Origin: Selenomonadaceae bacterium
GTDB taxonomy: Bacteria; Bacillota; Negativicutes; Selenomonadales; Selenomonadaceae
Length of the DNA: 64,000 nucleotides
Reading direction: 5' to 3'
Assembly (NCBI GenBank): GCA_017554235.1
Contig: JAFZIV010000009.1
Span: 51,197 to 115,196, forward strand
Of this stretch, positions 17,731-26,797 are shown piece after piece. Both the position numbers and the translations under genes were made by a program. The notes below the pieces were generated by a model. It was not told the DNA's origin, ran no database searches, and saw nothing but the letters and a program-made list of their open reading frames with translations. Every line of letters starts with the position of its first letter. The first letter of the stretch is position 1.

Positions 17731-18864
17731 TTGTTCAAAAAAATTTTAACCGCGATGATTGCGGTAATTTTTTTTACAGCGGCGGGCAACGTCAACGCGG
17801 CATTACCAAAACCTAATGCATGGCAACCTGAAGTTTTGATAGGACTTCTGGGTAACGTCCAACAAGTTAATTTAAGTTTTTCCGCGCCGTGCGTTATGAC
17901 AGACACATTAACTAAACAGCAAATTCAAAAAGTTTCGGCGGGTAAAGATTTGTATATAGATGTTTCGTCTATGCCGGCGAACTCCATAGAAATTCGCGGT
18001 GATAAAGTTGCGCTGAAAGATTTACAAGTTTGGGTCAACGGCGTAATGTATTTCGGCGGAATAAAAATTCTTAAAAAAGGCACGACAATAACGGTAATAA
18101 ATATTGCGCCGGTTGAAGAATATCTGCGCGGAGTTTTACCTAACGAAATGATTCAATCTTGGCACTTAGAAGCGTTGAAGGCGCAGGCGGTAGCGGCAAG
18201 AACTTTCGTTTTAAAGAATCGTCAAAGGCATAAGAATGAAGGTTACGAACTTTGCGCGACGACTCACTGTCAAGTTTACAACGGCATGAAGACTTTTGAC
18301 ACGACAGACAGAGCAATTCTTGTGACTTGTGGAGAGGTCGTATATCAAGGCGGACGGACGGTTGATGCACCTTTTCACGCGGATAGCGGCGGTATGACGG
18401 AGAGCGCGGAAAATGTTTGGGGAGCTAAAGTTGCGCACCTTCAAGCCGTTGCGGAAGATGAAACCCAAACCCAAGCGTGGACTGTTAAATTTACAGTGAA
18501 AGATTTTTCGTCGCGAATGGGTAACGCTTTCGGAACTTTACAACGTTTTAGTTTAACGCCGTTGACGATTGGAAAATCTGCCGCTGACAGGACAACTTCA
18601 GGGCGTGTAAAGTATGCGAAAATTATCGGCAGTGGAAAAACCGTTCAGATGAAAGGCGATGAAATGCGCAGAAAATTTTCATTGCTGAGTACGCTTTTTG
18701 ACGTAAAGATTGAAAACGGCGAAGTAATTTTTTCAGGTTACGGCAAAGGTCACGGCGTCGGATTATCTCAATACGGCGCGAAACATTACGCTGAAAAAGG
18801 TTGGACATACGACAAAATTTTGTCTCATTATTACAAAGGCGCGACGATTAAAAAATTGTATTAA
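17731..18864 (+). CDS. SpoIID/LytB-domain protein, secreted
   Basis: A 377-residue protein with a cleavable signal peptide (about residues 1-24, ending NVNAA). The SpoIID domain is visible as VEEYLRGVLPNEM, ALKAQAVAARTF, the central HADSGGMTESAENVWG and the final GKGHGVGLSQYGAKHYAEKGWTYD. SpoIID enzymes are lytic transglycosylases acting on peptidoglycan strands lacking stem peptides; in bacteria not known to sporulate, related LytB-type proteins modify amidase activity. The start is TTG at 17731. It converges on the YbaK-type gene, with only ten bases between the two stops and no clear terminator there. Confidence 0.88.
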   Translation: MFKKILTAMIAVIFFTAAGNVNAALPKPNAWQPEVLIGLLGNVQQVNLSFSAPCVMTDTLTKQQIQKVSAGKDLYIDVSSMPANSIEIRGDKVALKDLQVWVNGVMYFGGIKILKKGTTITVINIAPVEEYLRGVLPNEMIQSWHLEALKAQAVAARTFVLKNRQRHKNEGYELCATTHCQVYNGMKTFDTTDRAILVTCGEVVYQGGRTVDAPFHADSGGMTESAENVWGAKVAHLQAVAEDETQTQAWTVKFTVKDFSSRMGNAFGTLQRFSLTPLTIGKSAADRTTSGRVKYAKIIGSGKTVQMKGDEMRRKFSLLSTLFDVKIENGEVIFSGYGKGHGVGLSQYGAKHYAEKGWTYDKILSHYYKGATIKKLY

Positions 18865-18874
18865 ATTTTAAAAC

Positions 18875-19342
18875 TCATTTAAGTTTTGAAACGTCAACCC
18901 AATCAGAAAAATTTATATAACGCGGCAGTTCCTCAAGTGTAAGCTTGACAACGCTGTTACTACTTCCTGCGGCAGGGTAAACGTATTCGTAACGCCGCAA
19001 AGATTCCTCAAAATAAATCGGTACGCCTTCATTGACGGCAAAAGGACAGACGCCGCCGACTGCGTGACCGATTAATTTTTCTACTTCGTCAACAGGAATC
19101 ATATGCGGACGGCAATTAAACCTGTTTTTAAATTTTTTGTTATCCAACTTCATATCGCCCGACATCAAAATTAACACGGGCTTTTTATCGACAAATACGG
19201 AAATCGTTTTAGCTATCCTGCCGACTTCGCAATTTAAAGCCTGCGCGGCTTGGTCTGAAGTTGCGGTTGACTGTTCAAACTCGACGACTTTTTCAGGTTC
19301 ACCGCGACTTTCAAAAAATTGTTTGACTTTTTCTATTGCCAT
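18875..19342 (-). CDS. YbaK/EbsC-family aminoacyl-tRNA deacylase
   Basis: A 155-residue single-domain member of the YbaK/EbsC/ProX group, which hydrolyses mischarged tRNAs such as Cys-tRNA-Pro or Ala-tRNA-Pro. Diagnostic parts are AAQALNCEVGRIAKTISVFVDK, the SGDMKLDNKKFK stretch with its catalytic lysine region, and GHAVGGVCPFAV. The start ATG at 19342 is preceded by AAGGAGAATCACTA; an earlier in-frame ATG lies on the ribosome site itself. A TTGACT/TATAAT promoter just upstream overlaps the rlmH stop codon, so it can be transcribed on its own. Confidence 0.88.
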   Translation of the reverse strand: MAIEKVKQFFESRGEPEKVVEFEQSTATSDQAAQALNCEVGRIAKTISVFVDKKPVLILMSGDMKLDNKKFKNRFNCRPHMIPVDEVEKLIGHAVGGVCPFAVNEGVPIYFEESLRRYEYVYPAAGSSNSVVKLTLEELPRYINFSDWVDVSKLK

Positions 19343-19374
19343 TAGTGATTCTCCTTGCATAAAAAACTTTTGCG

Positions 19375-19402
19375 ATTATAGCACAGCCAATATTTTAGTC
19401 AA
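19375..19402 (-). promoter_or_regulatory. Sigma-70-type promoter for the YbaK-family gene
   Basis: On the minus strand, TTGACT (19397-19402) and TATAAT (19375-19380) are spaced by 16 bases, about 30 bases before the start codon. The -35 box overlaps the end of rlmH. Confidence 0.6.
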
Positions 19403-19842
19403 TAATGGTACGGTTCGCCGCGATTTATCTTGAAGGATCGGTAAATTTGCTCAACGATTATCAACCGCGCCATTTGATGAGTAAAAGTCATCTTCGACAA
19501 ACTTAACCTGAAATTTGCCGCTCGCCTGACTTCATCGCTTAATCCGAATGCTCCGCCGATTAAAAATGTTATGTCTGACACGCCGCGCAGATTTAATTCA
19601 GAAATTTTTTCCGCTAATCCCTCTGAACTCAACTCAACGCCTGCAACGTCCAACACGATTAAAAATGAATCACGCGGGACTTGTGCCAAAAGTTTTGTGC
19701 CTTCCTCTTCGACTGTTCGACATTCGGAAATTTCTCTGACTTCGACTTTGGCAAAAATTTTTATTCGCTTAATATATTCCGCAACGCCGTCAACCAAAAA
19801 TTTTTCCTTCAACTTGCCGACGGTAATTAAATTTATTTTCAT
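19399..19842 (-). CDS. rlmH: 23S rRNA (pseudouridine1915-N3)-methyltransferase RlmH
   Basis: A 147-residue SPOUT-class methyltransferase that methylates pseudouridine 1915 in helix 69 of 23S rRNA. The start MKINLITVGKLKEKF, the central FLIGGAFGLSDEVR (knot region that binds S-adenosylmethionine) and the ending YRSFKINRGEPYHY are diagnostic. It is slightly shorter than the usual 156-159 residues but intact at both ends. It is divergent from the membrane protein gene at 19899 and lies upstream of the YbaK-type gene on the minus strand. Confidence 0.95.
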   Translation of the reverse strand: MKINLITVGKLKEKFLVDGVAEYIKRIKIFAKVEVREISECRTVEEEGTKLLAQVPRDSFLIVLDVAGVELSSEGLAEKISELNLRGVSDITFLIGGAFGLSDEVRRAANFRLSLSKMTFTHQMARLIIVEQIYRSFKINRGEPYHY

Positions 19843-19898
19843 TTATTTTTCTCAAACTTTCTGGTAGAATATGAAAAATTCACTTGGGAGTTAAGATT

Positions 19899-20528
19899 AT
19901 GTTAATGGGCTTATTTATCGCCGCCGTAATTGCGCTTATCATCATTTATAAATTTTTGCCGAATAAAAAAATTTTCCCATATCTTTGCGTTGCGTTGCTG
20001 ATAGTTTTTGCGGTGTCAGCCTTCATACAGAATCGTTATAACAATGAAGTTTTGACGCGTGCGCAGATTGAAGAGCTACACAATCGTCAAAATATTTTCA
20101 GCGAATGGTACGCGGAATATCAAAAAGATATTAACAGCCTTGACAGAAATTGGCAGAGATATTACGGAATTGTCGAGACTTTGAAAACGACTGAAATTTA
20201 CGAGTACACGATTTACGAACAATTACTTGAATTGGAAAAAGAAACCATTGATGAACAGCAACGTATTCACTCCTTGAAAGTTCCGCCTGAACTTGATGCC
20301 GAATCCTCCGAACTTTTAGCGAGTGTTATCAACAAAACAAAAATTTACGCCGACGCGCAGGTTAAAACTATTTCTTTGACGCGAAAAGCCGCCAATCCTG
20401 AAGGATTTAAAAATTTAAACGCACTGAATAAACGAATAAATGAAATTAATATTCGTGAAGCACCTGCAGGACTTTTTACAGCGACTGAAATTGCCGCTAT
20501 CCGTAACATTTTAGGCGATGTAGAATAA
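19899..20528 (+). CDS. Membrane-anchored protein of unknown function
   Basis: A 209-residue protein not recognised as a known family. Two hydrophobic segments lie at about residues 2-18 and 27-44, separated by a short basic turn (KFLPNKKIF). They are followed by a soluble, charged, probably helical region of about 160 residues rich in Glu, Lys and Asn. This suggests a membrane-anchored protein with a helical domain. The ATG at 19899 follows GGGAG with good spacing; an upstream TTG is less likely. It is convergent with obgE, with only three bases between the stops. Confidence 0.65.
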   Translation: MLMGLFIAAVIALIIIYKFLPNKKIFPYLCVALLIVFAVSAFIQNRYNNEVLTRAQIEELHNRQNIFSEWYAEYQKDINSLDRNWQRYYGIVETLKTTEIYEYTIYEQLLELEKETIDEQQRIHSLKVPPELDAESSELLASVINKTKIYADAQVKTISLTRKAANPEGFKNLNALNKRINEINIREAPAGLFTATEIAAIRNILGDVE

Positions 20529-20531
20529 AAA

Positions 20532-21818
20532 TTATTCGCGCCATTCAAATTCCATTTTGCCAATATGAACTGTCATACCTTCTTTTATGCCGCGCTCTTT
20601 AAGTTTAGCGTCAAGATTTTTCATTCGCCAAATAAATTGAAAACGCCGTAAACCTTCCGAGTTGTCAAAATTCGTCATAGCGACAATTTTTTCAAGATTT
20701 TTATTGTGGACGATAAATTCGGCTGCGTCATTGCGGGTAATCGTAACTTCATCGTCGTCTTTGTCCAAATCAAAAACTTTCACGTCATCAGCGGCAACAA
20801 TCGGCTCAACGTCCTTGCCGTGTTTGTCAAGCCACTCACCAATATAACTTATAAGCTCCTTAACATTTTGACGAGTGACGGCGGAAATTGCAAAAAATTT
20901 CATATCGTTATCCTGCGCAAGTTTTTCAAGCTTAGGAAGATTTTCAGCGGCTTGCGGCAGGTCAATTTTATTTGCGACCAAAATTTGAGTTCGTGCGGCA
21001 AGATTTTCATTATATTTTTTCAATTCAAAATTAATTTTATGAAAATCTTCGACAGGGTCTCTGCCCTCAACAGATGCGGCGTCAACAATGTGCAAAATTA
21101 ATTTAGTTCGCTCAACGTGCCTTAAAAATTCGTGTCCAAGTCCGACACCTTCAGCCGCGCCTTCAATCAATCCCGGTATGTCAGCCATAACAAAATTTTT
21201 TTCGTAATCAAGTTTGACGACGCCCAAAACAGGTACAAGCGTTGTGAAATGATAATCGGCAATTTCAGGACGCGCTTCACTGACCGACGCAATTAAACTT
21301 GACTTGCCAACGCTTGGATAACCAACTAAACCAACGTCCGCCAAAAGTTTAAGTTCCAAAAGTAATTCGCGACTTTGTCCCGGTTCTCCGAGTTCAGCGA
21401 AAGTTGGCGCACGACGCGACGAAGTTTTAAATTTGGAATTACCACGCCCGCCGCGTCCGCCTTTTGCAACAATTACGCGTTGATTAGGCAAAGTTAAATC
21501 TGCAATCGTTTCACCGGTCACGGCATCTTTTACGACAGTACCACGCGGAACTTTTATAACGCAATCTTCTGCGCCGCGCCCGTACTGATTTTTTGTTTCG
21601 CCATGCTCACCATTTTTGCCGACGAATTTTTTATTATAGCGGAAATTCAACAGCGTATTAACATTTTCATCGACCAGCAGGACAATATTTGCACCTCTGC
21701 CGCCGTCTCCGCCGTCAGGTCCGCCTTTCGGTACAAATTTTTCATGACGAAACGAAGATTTACCGTTACCGCCGTCGCCCGCTTTCACAAAAATTTTGCT
21801 TTTATCTATGAATTGCAT
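20532..21818 (-). CDS. obgE: GTPase Obg/CgtA
   Basis: A 428-residue Obg GTPase involved in late assembly of the 50S ribosomal subunit and stress control. The glycine-rich Obg fold is N-terminal (GDGGNGKSSFRHEKFVPKGG). The G domain has G1 GYPSVGKSSLI, switch region TTLVPVLGVV, G3 DIPGLIEGA and G4 NKID. A C-terminal OCT domain (about residues 345-428) is present, as in many Firmicutes. The ATG has GAGGTGAC upstream. It starts three bases after the stop of the DUF262 gene, so it is probably transcribed with it. Confidence 0.96.
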   Translation of the reverse strand: MQFIDKSKIFVKAGDGGNGKSSFRHEKFVPKGGPDGGDGGRGANIVLLVDENVNTLLNFRYNKKFVGKNGEHGETKNQYGRGAEDCVIKVPRGTVVKDAVTGETIADLTLPNQRVIVAKGGRGGRGNSKFKTSSRRAPTFAELGEPGQSRELLLELKLLADVGLVGYPSVGKSSLIASVSEARPEIADYHFTTLVPVLGVVKLDYEKNFVMADIPGLIEGAAEGVGLGHEFLRHVERTKLILHIVDAASVEGRDPVEDFHKINFELKKYNENLAARTQILVANKIDLPQAAENLPKLEKLAQDNDMKFFAISAVTRQNVKELISYIGEWLDKHGKDVEPIVAADDVKVFDLDKDDDEVTITRNDAAEFIVHNKNLEKIVAMTNFDNSEGLRRFQFIWRMKNLDAKLKERGIKEGMTVHIGKMEFEWRE

Positions 21819-21821
21819 ATG

Positions 21822-23552
21822 TCACCTCAACAAATTATTCTGCTCAAGATATTCTATAAATGCGGAAAAAATCTTTTCATTACGCGTCAAAATATCTTCT
21901 TCCGTGAAATCCTCTTTAGTTTCGGCAAGTTCGCGCAGTTCATTAATCATCGTTCCTTGCGTCCACTTACCATTTCTTTTGTAACCGAGATAATATTTTT
22001 TCTTATCCTCAAAACGATAATCAGCCGCCCGAATATTTATGCGCTTTTCCAATAAAGCTTTATTTCCTAAAAGCTCCAAATTTTTTTCATCAGACAAAGG
22101 CGAAAATTCATGACGCTTGACCGCGTAAATATGCTCAATTTCAAGTCGTGTATCAATCGGCGGCAACTCCTGCGCGGAATTGCGGAAAATCCACCACGCT
22201 AAAATTGCTCGTGTAATTCGACGCGTATTTGAAAAACTCATTTCCCGCATTTTTTCAATAAAACTTTTTTTGTCTTGCCGATAATCTTTGAAGCTCAAAT
22301 TTTCTCCGCGCAGAATATTTCCGAACTCTACGAAAAAAGGACGACGAATAGATTGCACTCCTAGATTTGCTACGCCGTGCATTAAAATCATTGCGTTAAT
22401 TTTATCTAAAAAGTTGTAAAAATTTTCATCGCTTAATGAATTTTTATCATTGCGATTGCTCATAAAATACAACGATACAATGTAAGCCCAAATATTATAT
22501 GGAGAATAACTCAAAATATAAAGTTGCCTTAATATGCGCTCCGAAAATCTTTCACTGTAACGGTTAGCAACGTCATCCCAAAATTTTGCAAGAATCTCTA
22601 AATCTTCAAAAGTTTTTTCGTCCTGTAAGATAGCGTAATTATTTTTTTCGTAATACGGTCTTAAACCTAAAAATGTATCACTTTTAATATTTTCACGCGC
22701 CATCAAGTAATACATATAGCGCATAAAAAGATCGTCCATAGACGTACCTGTACGAGGATGAAAATTTTTATTGCAGAGACGTTCTAATTCTCTCCAGCGG
22801 TTGACAAAATTTTCTTTTTCAGATTTTCCTTGACGTTGAAAGAATTTATAAAATTGCGCCTTAAAAATATCCGAATCAGAAAGCGGCATACCTCTATCAT
22901 TCAAAGTCGTAAAAATTCTTAATGCTGTATTTTGTGAATTGGTTTCAATCGGCAGTAAAATACAGTTGTCCAAAATTCTTTTCGGAAGAAGTGAAAAATT
23001 ATCCGGCATAGTTAATTTAAATTCGTTGATTTTGCGTTGAAAGTAGCGATAATTTTCAGCATAATTGCTTTTATCATTTTGTGTAGCAATTCCTTCAGAA
23101 ATAATTTTTCCAAATTCTTTATTATTTTCGTCGGTAGCAACTTCCGAAGTAATTTTGCACGTTGAAAAATCGGGATTGTCATTTCTATCAATTTTCCAAA
23201 TACACTCGGCAATTCTACCATAAGTTTTATTTTTAGATTCACCAAAAGATTCATAAAAAGCGCGAAGTAACAGTAACAATGTAATTAAACGTTGCTGACC
23301 GTCAATAACTTCATTTTGTCCGCAACCATTATCGAAAGTTAGAATTGTCCCCAAAAAATATTCGTCTTTATCGTCGTTAAAAATTTCTGCGTCACCATTA
23401 GGAAAAGCAAATTCCTTGAAATCTTCCCACAATGTTTCGCAATGATCCAATGTCCAAGAATACGGACGTTGATAATCGGGAATCAAAAATTTTAATCCGC
23501 GCTTCGTGAAAACTTCATAGACACTTTTACGTTCAATGTTGAGGCTAGACAC
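21822..23552 (-). CDS. DUF262/DUF1524 protein (GmrSD-like)
   Basis: A 576-residue protein. The N-terminal DUF262 domain has IPDYQRPYSW (about 24-33) and VIDGQQRLITLLLLL (about 82-96); the DGQQR motif is the nucleotide-handling signature. The C-terminal DUF1524 domain has the His-containing IEHIYAVKRHEF and LLGNKALLEKRIN, an HNH-like nuclease pattern. This two-domain order is that of GmrSD-type enzymes, which restrict modified phage DNA, though many homologues are uncharacterised. The GTG start follows GGAGGGATTTT. It lies directly upstream of obgE with a three-base gap, an odd partner for a defence gene. Confidence 0.82.
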   Translation of the reverse strand: MSSLNIERKSVYEVFTKRGLKFLIPDYQRPYSWTLDHCETLWEDFKEFAFPNGDAEIFNDDKDEYFLGTILTFDNGCGQNEVIDGQQRLITLLLLLRAFYESFGESKNKTYGRIAECIWKIDRNDNPDFSTCKITSEVATDENNKEFGKIISEGIATQNDKSNYAENYRYFQRKINEFKLTMPDNFSLLPKRILDNCILLPIETNSQNTALRIFTTLNDRGMPLSDSDIFKAQFYKFFQRQGKSEKENFVNRWRELERLCNKNFHPRTGTSMDDLFMRYMYYLMARENIKSDTFLGLRPYYEKNNYAILQDEKTFEDLEILAKFWDDVANRYSERFSERILRQLYILSYSPYNIWAYIVSLYFMSNRNDKNSLSDENFYNFLDKINAMILMHGVANLGVQSIRRPFFVEFGNILRGENLSFKDYRQDKKSFIEKMREMSFSNTRRITRAILAWWIFRNSAQELPPIDTRLEIEHIYAVKRHEFSPLSDEKNLELLGNKALLEKRINIRAADYRFEDKKKYYLGYKRNGKWTQGTMINELRELAETKEDFTEEDILTRNEKIFSAFIEYLEQNNLLR

Positions 23553-23581
23553 AAAATCCCTCCAAAAAATTTTTTACGCTA

Positions 23582-23629
23582 ATTATATCAAAAATTTTAA
23601 TTTGGCGGGTAATTTTTTTGTGATATAAT
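23582..23629. promoter_or_regulatory. Divergent extended -10 promoters
   Basis: TGATATAAT occurs on both strands in the spacer between the DUF262 and HAD genes: TATAAT at 23624-23629 on the plus strand and at 23582-23587 on the minus strand, each preceded by TGA. The plus copy has TTGGCG 16 bases upstream. The two boxes fit divergent transcription of the flanking genes. Confidence 0.55.
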
Positions 23630-23657
23630 AATTAAAATTTTTGCGGGAGGTTTTCAC

Positions 23658-24461
23658 GTGATTAAGATTATTTTTTCTGATATGGACGGGACGCTTTTAA
23701 CGAGTGAACACAATTTGCCTGAAGGATTTGACGAGATGATTGCGGAGCTTAAAAAGCGCGGCGTAATTTTTGCACCGGCAAGCGGACGGCAATATTTTTC
23801 ATTGATTAAAACTTTTCCACAGTATAAGGACGAATTTATTTTTTTGGCGGATAACGGCACTTTGGTAATGCGTAGTGATAAAGAAATGTTTAGTCAGCCG
23901 ATGAAAAATGAAATTGCGCTTGAAATTCTTCATGCGGCAGATGAGATTGAAAATATTTTGCGCGTTTATTGCGGGAAAAATAATGCTTACATAAAAGATT
24001 TTCAAGATGTGCCGGAATATCGAGCTGAACTTTTCCGGTATTACACTCACACCGGCACGATAAAAACTTGGGAAGAAATTGACGACATACCGATTAAAAT
24101 GGCGTTTTTCGACGGCAATCACAACGCGGACGAAAGAATTTATCAAAAGCTGAAAAAATTTAACGGCGTAGTACAAGTCATACTTTCTTCTGATGAATGG
24201 GTTGATGTAATGATGCCGGGCGTCAATAAAGGTTCAGCCGTCCGTAAAGTTCAACAGATTCTTGACATTAAGCCGGAAGAGTGCGCGGCGTTCGGCGATT
24301 ATCTTAACGATTATGAAATGTTGCAGTCCGTCGGTTATAGTTTTGCTATGTCGAATGCTCATCCCGATTTGAAAAAAGTTGCCAGATTTGAAACTTTAAG
24401 CAATGATGAAAATGGCGTATTTGTCGGAATTAAAAAGCTTATGGACGAAGGATTGATTTAA
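23658..24461 (+). CDS. Cof-type HAD-IIB family phosphatase
   Basis: A 267-residue haloacid dehalogenase-type hydrolase of the Cof/YbiV group, which dephosphorylates sugar phosphates, FMN or similar small molecules. Motif I is FSDMDGTLL with the nucleophile Asp. The second conserved part is in PASGRQYFSL, and the late motif AAFGDYLNDYEML carries the metal-binding acidic residues. GVNKGSAVRKV is typical of the subfamily cap-core junction. The start is GTG, with GGGAGG upstream. It ends exactly where ispDF begins and is thus probably the first gene of that operon. Confidence 0.9.
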   Translation: MIKIIFSDMDGTLLTSEHNLPEGFDEMIAELKKRGVIFAPASGRQYFSLIKTFPQYKDEFIFLADNGTLVMRSDKEMFSQPMKNEIALEILHAADEIENILRVYCGKNNAYIKDFQDVPEYRAELFRYYTHTGTIKTWEEIDDIPIKMAFFDGNHNADERIYQKLKKFNGVVQVILSSDEWVDVMMPGVNKGSAVRKVQQILDIKPEECAAFGDYLNDYEMLQSVGYSFAMSNAHPDLKKVARFETLSNDENGVFVGIKKLMDEGLI

Positions 24462-25634
24462 ATGGTTACGGCAATATTTCCTGCGGCTGGTGCAAGTCGA
24501 CGTATGGGCGGCGGTACGAATAAAATTTTTTTGGAACTCGGCGGCGAACCAATTTTGATTCGTACGCTTAAAACTTTTTCGCAATCGCCGCGTATAAATT
24601 TTTTAATTGTTATCGTAAGTGAAAATGATGTTTACGCGGTAGAAAATCTTTTAAGCACGGCGGACGATTTAAAGCCGTATAAAATCGTTGTTGGCGGCAG
24701 TGAAAGGCAATATTCGATAGCGAACGGCTTAAAATTTTTGCCGGACGACGCGGAAATTGTTTTGGTTCATGATGCGGCAAGACCTTTAGTCAGCTTGAAA
24801 GTTATAGAAGACGTTATAGACGCGGCAGAAAAATTCGGCGGAGCTATCGCGGCAGTTCCTGAAAAAAATACAATTAAATTTATAGACGGTGAAAATTTTG
24901 TAACCTACACGCCGCCACGTTCAAAACTCGTTGAAGTTCAAACGCCGCAAGGTTTTAGGCGTGAACTTTTGCTTAACGCTTATAAACAAGCCGAAGCGGA
25001 TAAATTTTTGGGAACTGATGATTCAAGTTTGGTTGAAAGAGTCGGCGACAAAATTAAGGTTGTGACAAGTGATTATCGCAACATAAAAATTACGACACCT
25101 GAAGATTTAAAAATCGCCGAATCGCTCGTCAATCCCATAATCCCTAGTACCTCTTCCCTTTTCCCTAAAATTGGAATGGGTTATGATGTTCACAAACTCG
25201 TGGCACATCGTAAATTAATTTTGGGCAATGTAGAAATTCCTCACGAATTGGGGCTTGAAGGACATTCGGACGCGGACGTTTTGATACACGCGATAATTGA
25301 CGCAATTTTAGGCGCGGCGGCACTCGGCGACATTGGGCAACATTTTCCTGACACTGATGAACGATACAAAGGCATTGACAGCGGCGAATTGCTTAAAAAA
25401 GTTTGTGCGTTGATTAATCTGCACGGCTACAAAATCGGCAACGTTGACGCTACGATTGTCGCGCAGAAACCTAAACTTGCACCGCATATTTTGAAGATTA
25501 GGGCGAGGCTTGCAGAAATTTTACAGGTCGATTCTAACTTAATCAGCGTCAAGGCGACGACAACTGAAGGGCTTGGATTTACGGGACAATGTCAAGGGAT
25601 TTCCGCCTACGCAGTAGTTTTGTTGGAAAGATAA
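24462..25634 (+). CDS. ispDF: Bifunctional IspD-IspF isoprenoid enzyme
   Basis: A 390-residue fusion of two non-consecutive steps of the methylerythritol phosphate pathway. The IspD cytidylyltransferase part (about 1-220) shows [25 protein letters not shown] and [14 protein letters not shown]. The IspF cyclodiphosphate synthase part (about 235-390) shows the metal-binding [23 protein letters not shown] and the closing [11 protein letters not shown]. The linker residues [10 protein letters not shown] are encoded by a CCCT-rich string that matches a repeat seen in an intergenic region (see findings). It lies between a HAD phosphatase and cysE. Confidence 0.95.
   Translation: MVTAIFPAAGASRRMGGGTNKIFLELGGEPILIRTLKTFSQSPRINFLIVIVSENDVYAVENLLSTADDLKPYKIVVGGSERQYSIANGLKFLPDDAEIVLVHDAARPLVSLKVIEDVIDAAEKFGGAIAAVPEKNTIKFIDGENFVTYTPPRSKLVEVQTPQGFRRELLLNAYKQAEADKFLGTDDSSLVERVGDKIKVVTSDYRNIKITTPEDLKIAESLVNPIIPSTSSLFPKIGMGYDVHKLVAHRKLILGNVEIPHELGLEGHSDADVLIHAIIDAILGAAALGDIGQHFPDTDERYKGIDSGELLKKVCALINLHGYKIGNVDATIVAQKPKLAPHILKIRARLAEILQVDSNLISVKATTTEGLGFTGQCQGISAYAVVLLER
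25136..25168 (+). repeat. CCCTAA-type repeat coding the IspD-IspF linker
   Basis: The string TCCCTTTTCCCTAA at 25155-25168 is the exact reverse complement of TTAGGGAAAAGGGA at 30621-30634, and further CCCTA words precede it. Here it lies inside the ispDF coding frame, in the linker. Confidence 0.55.
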
Positions 25635-25654
25635 GCCGTCAAGGAGTGTAATTG

Positions 25655-26512
25655 ATGAAATTTTTTTCGCGTCTCAAAAAAGACATTCGCGTTGTCTTTG
25701 AACGTGATCCTGCGGCGAAAAGTACGTTGGAAGTAATTTTATGTTATTCGGGACTTCACGCAATTTGGTTACATAGAATTTCGCACGCACTTTTTACGCA
25801 TGGCTGGATTGTATCTGCGCGGCTGGTTTCAAATTTCTGCAGATTTTTGACGGGGATTGAAATTCATCCCGGCGCGACGATTGGCGACGGACTTTTCATA
25901 GATCACGGCACGGGAATTGTTATAGGTGAGACGGCGGAAATTGGAAAAAATGTAACGCTGTATCAAGGCGTGACACTTGGCGGCACGGGCAAGGAAAAAG
26001 GTAAACGCCACCCGACGATTGGAAATAATGTCGTCGTGGCGACCGGCGCGAAAGTTTTAGGTTCATTTAAAGTTGGAGATCATGCGAAAATTGGAGCGGG
26101 TTCAGTTGTCTTAAGGGAAGTGCCACCGTATGCAACAGTTGTAGGAATACCCGGTCGCGTCGTTGTCCTTCACGGTAAACGTATTCACAATGAAGAAGAT
26201 TATAAAAATGCTTGGTTAAGTTTTTGCGCTAAAAAAGGTATGGACGTTAAAGACCCGAATGTCCGCGCAGAAATTTGCGATGAAATTGATGTTGACCTTG
26301 ACCATGATCTGTTGCCCGACCCTGATCGCGAAGTTATAGAAGTTGCTCTGCGACAAATTCAACGACTTGAAGCGCGTGTCAATCAGCTTGAATCAGAACT
26401 TGCCGCCGTCCGCGCAGAAATTACCGATGAAGCTAAGAGAACGTCAACTTTGGAAGTTGTTGTTGCCACCCAAGAAAATTCTATCGACAATTTAAAGAAA
26501 TCTAAAAATTAA
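25655..26512 (+). CDS. cysE: Serine O-acetyltransferase
   Basis: About 285 residues. It makes O-acetylserine for cysteine synthesis. The N-terminal helical part ([21 protein letters not shown]) and the left-handed beta-helix with hexapeptide repeats are clear ([19 protein letters not shown], then [16 protein letters not shown]). The catalytic His region is IDHGTG. About 100 residues beyond the usual end form an acidic, then coiled-coil-like tail ([20 protein letters not shown]), which is longer than in short Firmicute CysE proteins. ATG 25655 follows AAGGAG. It is upstream of cysS but separated from it by a toxin-antitoxin pair. Confidence 0.93.
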   Translation: MKFFSRLKKDIRVVFERDPAAKSTLEVILCYSGLHAIWLHRISHALFTHGWIVSARLVSNFCRFLTGIEIHPGATIGDGLFIDHGTGIVIGETAEIGKNVTLYQGVTLGGTGKEKGKRHPTIGNNVVVATGAKVLGSFKVGDHAKIGAGSVVLREVPPYATVVGIPGRVVVLHGKRIHNEEDYKNAWLSFCAKKGMDVKDPNVRAEICDEIDVDLDHDLLPDPDREVIEVALRQIQRLEARVNQLESELAAVRAEITDEAKRTSTLEVVVATQENSIDNLKKSKN

Positions 26513-26539
26513 TTGCCGTTATCGAAAGGAGATTTTATT

Positions 26540-26797
26540 ATGCAAACTGTAAATGTTAAATTGAAGGCGGGAGCTTTGAAAGGAATCGTCGACCTGCCTG
26601 TTGATGATGACCAGCTTGTTAATGTTACTGTAAGCCCTGAAGTTGAAGAAACAAAAAAAATTACCGAAAAGGATTTTGATGATTTGCTTGCGGAAATTAA
26701 AAATTTTTGGGCACACCGTGAAAATGCTGAAGACATTAAAACTTTTGACGAATATCGTATGGAGAGATTGGAGAAAAAATATGGAGCTTTTAATTGA
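26540..26797 (+). CDS. Putative antitoxin of a second PIN-domain module
   Basis: An 85-residue acidic protein. The N-terminal part (VNVKLKAGALKGIVDLP) looks like a beta-rich dimerisation domain, followed by a charged helical region ending EKKYGAFN. The ATG follows GAAAGGAG. Its 3' end overlaps the next gene by 17 bases, exactly as in the pair at 6863-7529, and the C-terminal residues of the two antitoxins are alike. The role as antitoxin is inferred from this context. Confidence 0.6.
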   Translation: MQTVNVKLKAGALKGIVDLPVDDDQLVNVTVSPEVEETKKITEKDFDDLLAEIKNFWAHRENAEDIKTFDEYRMERLEKKYGAFN

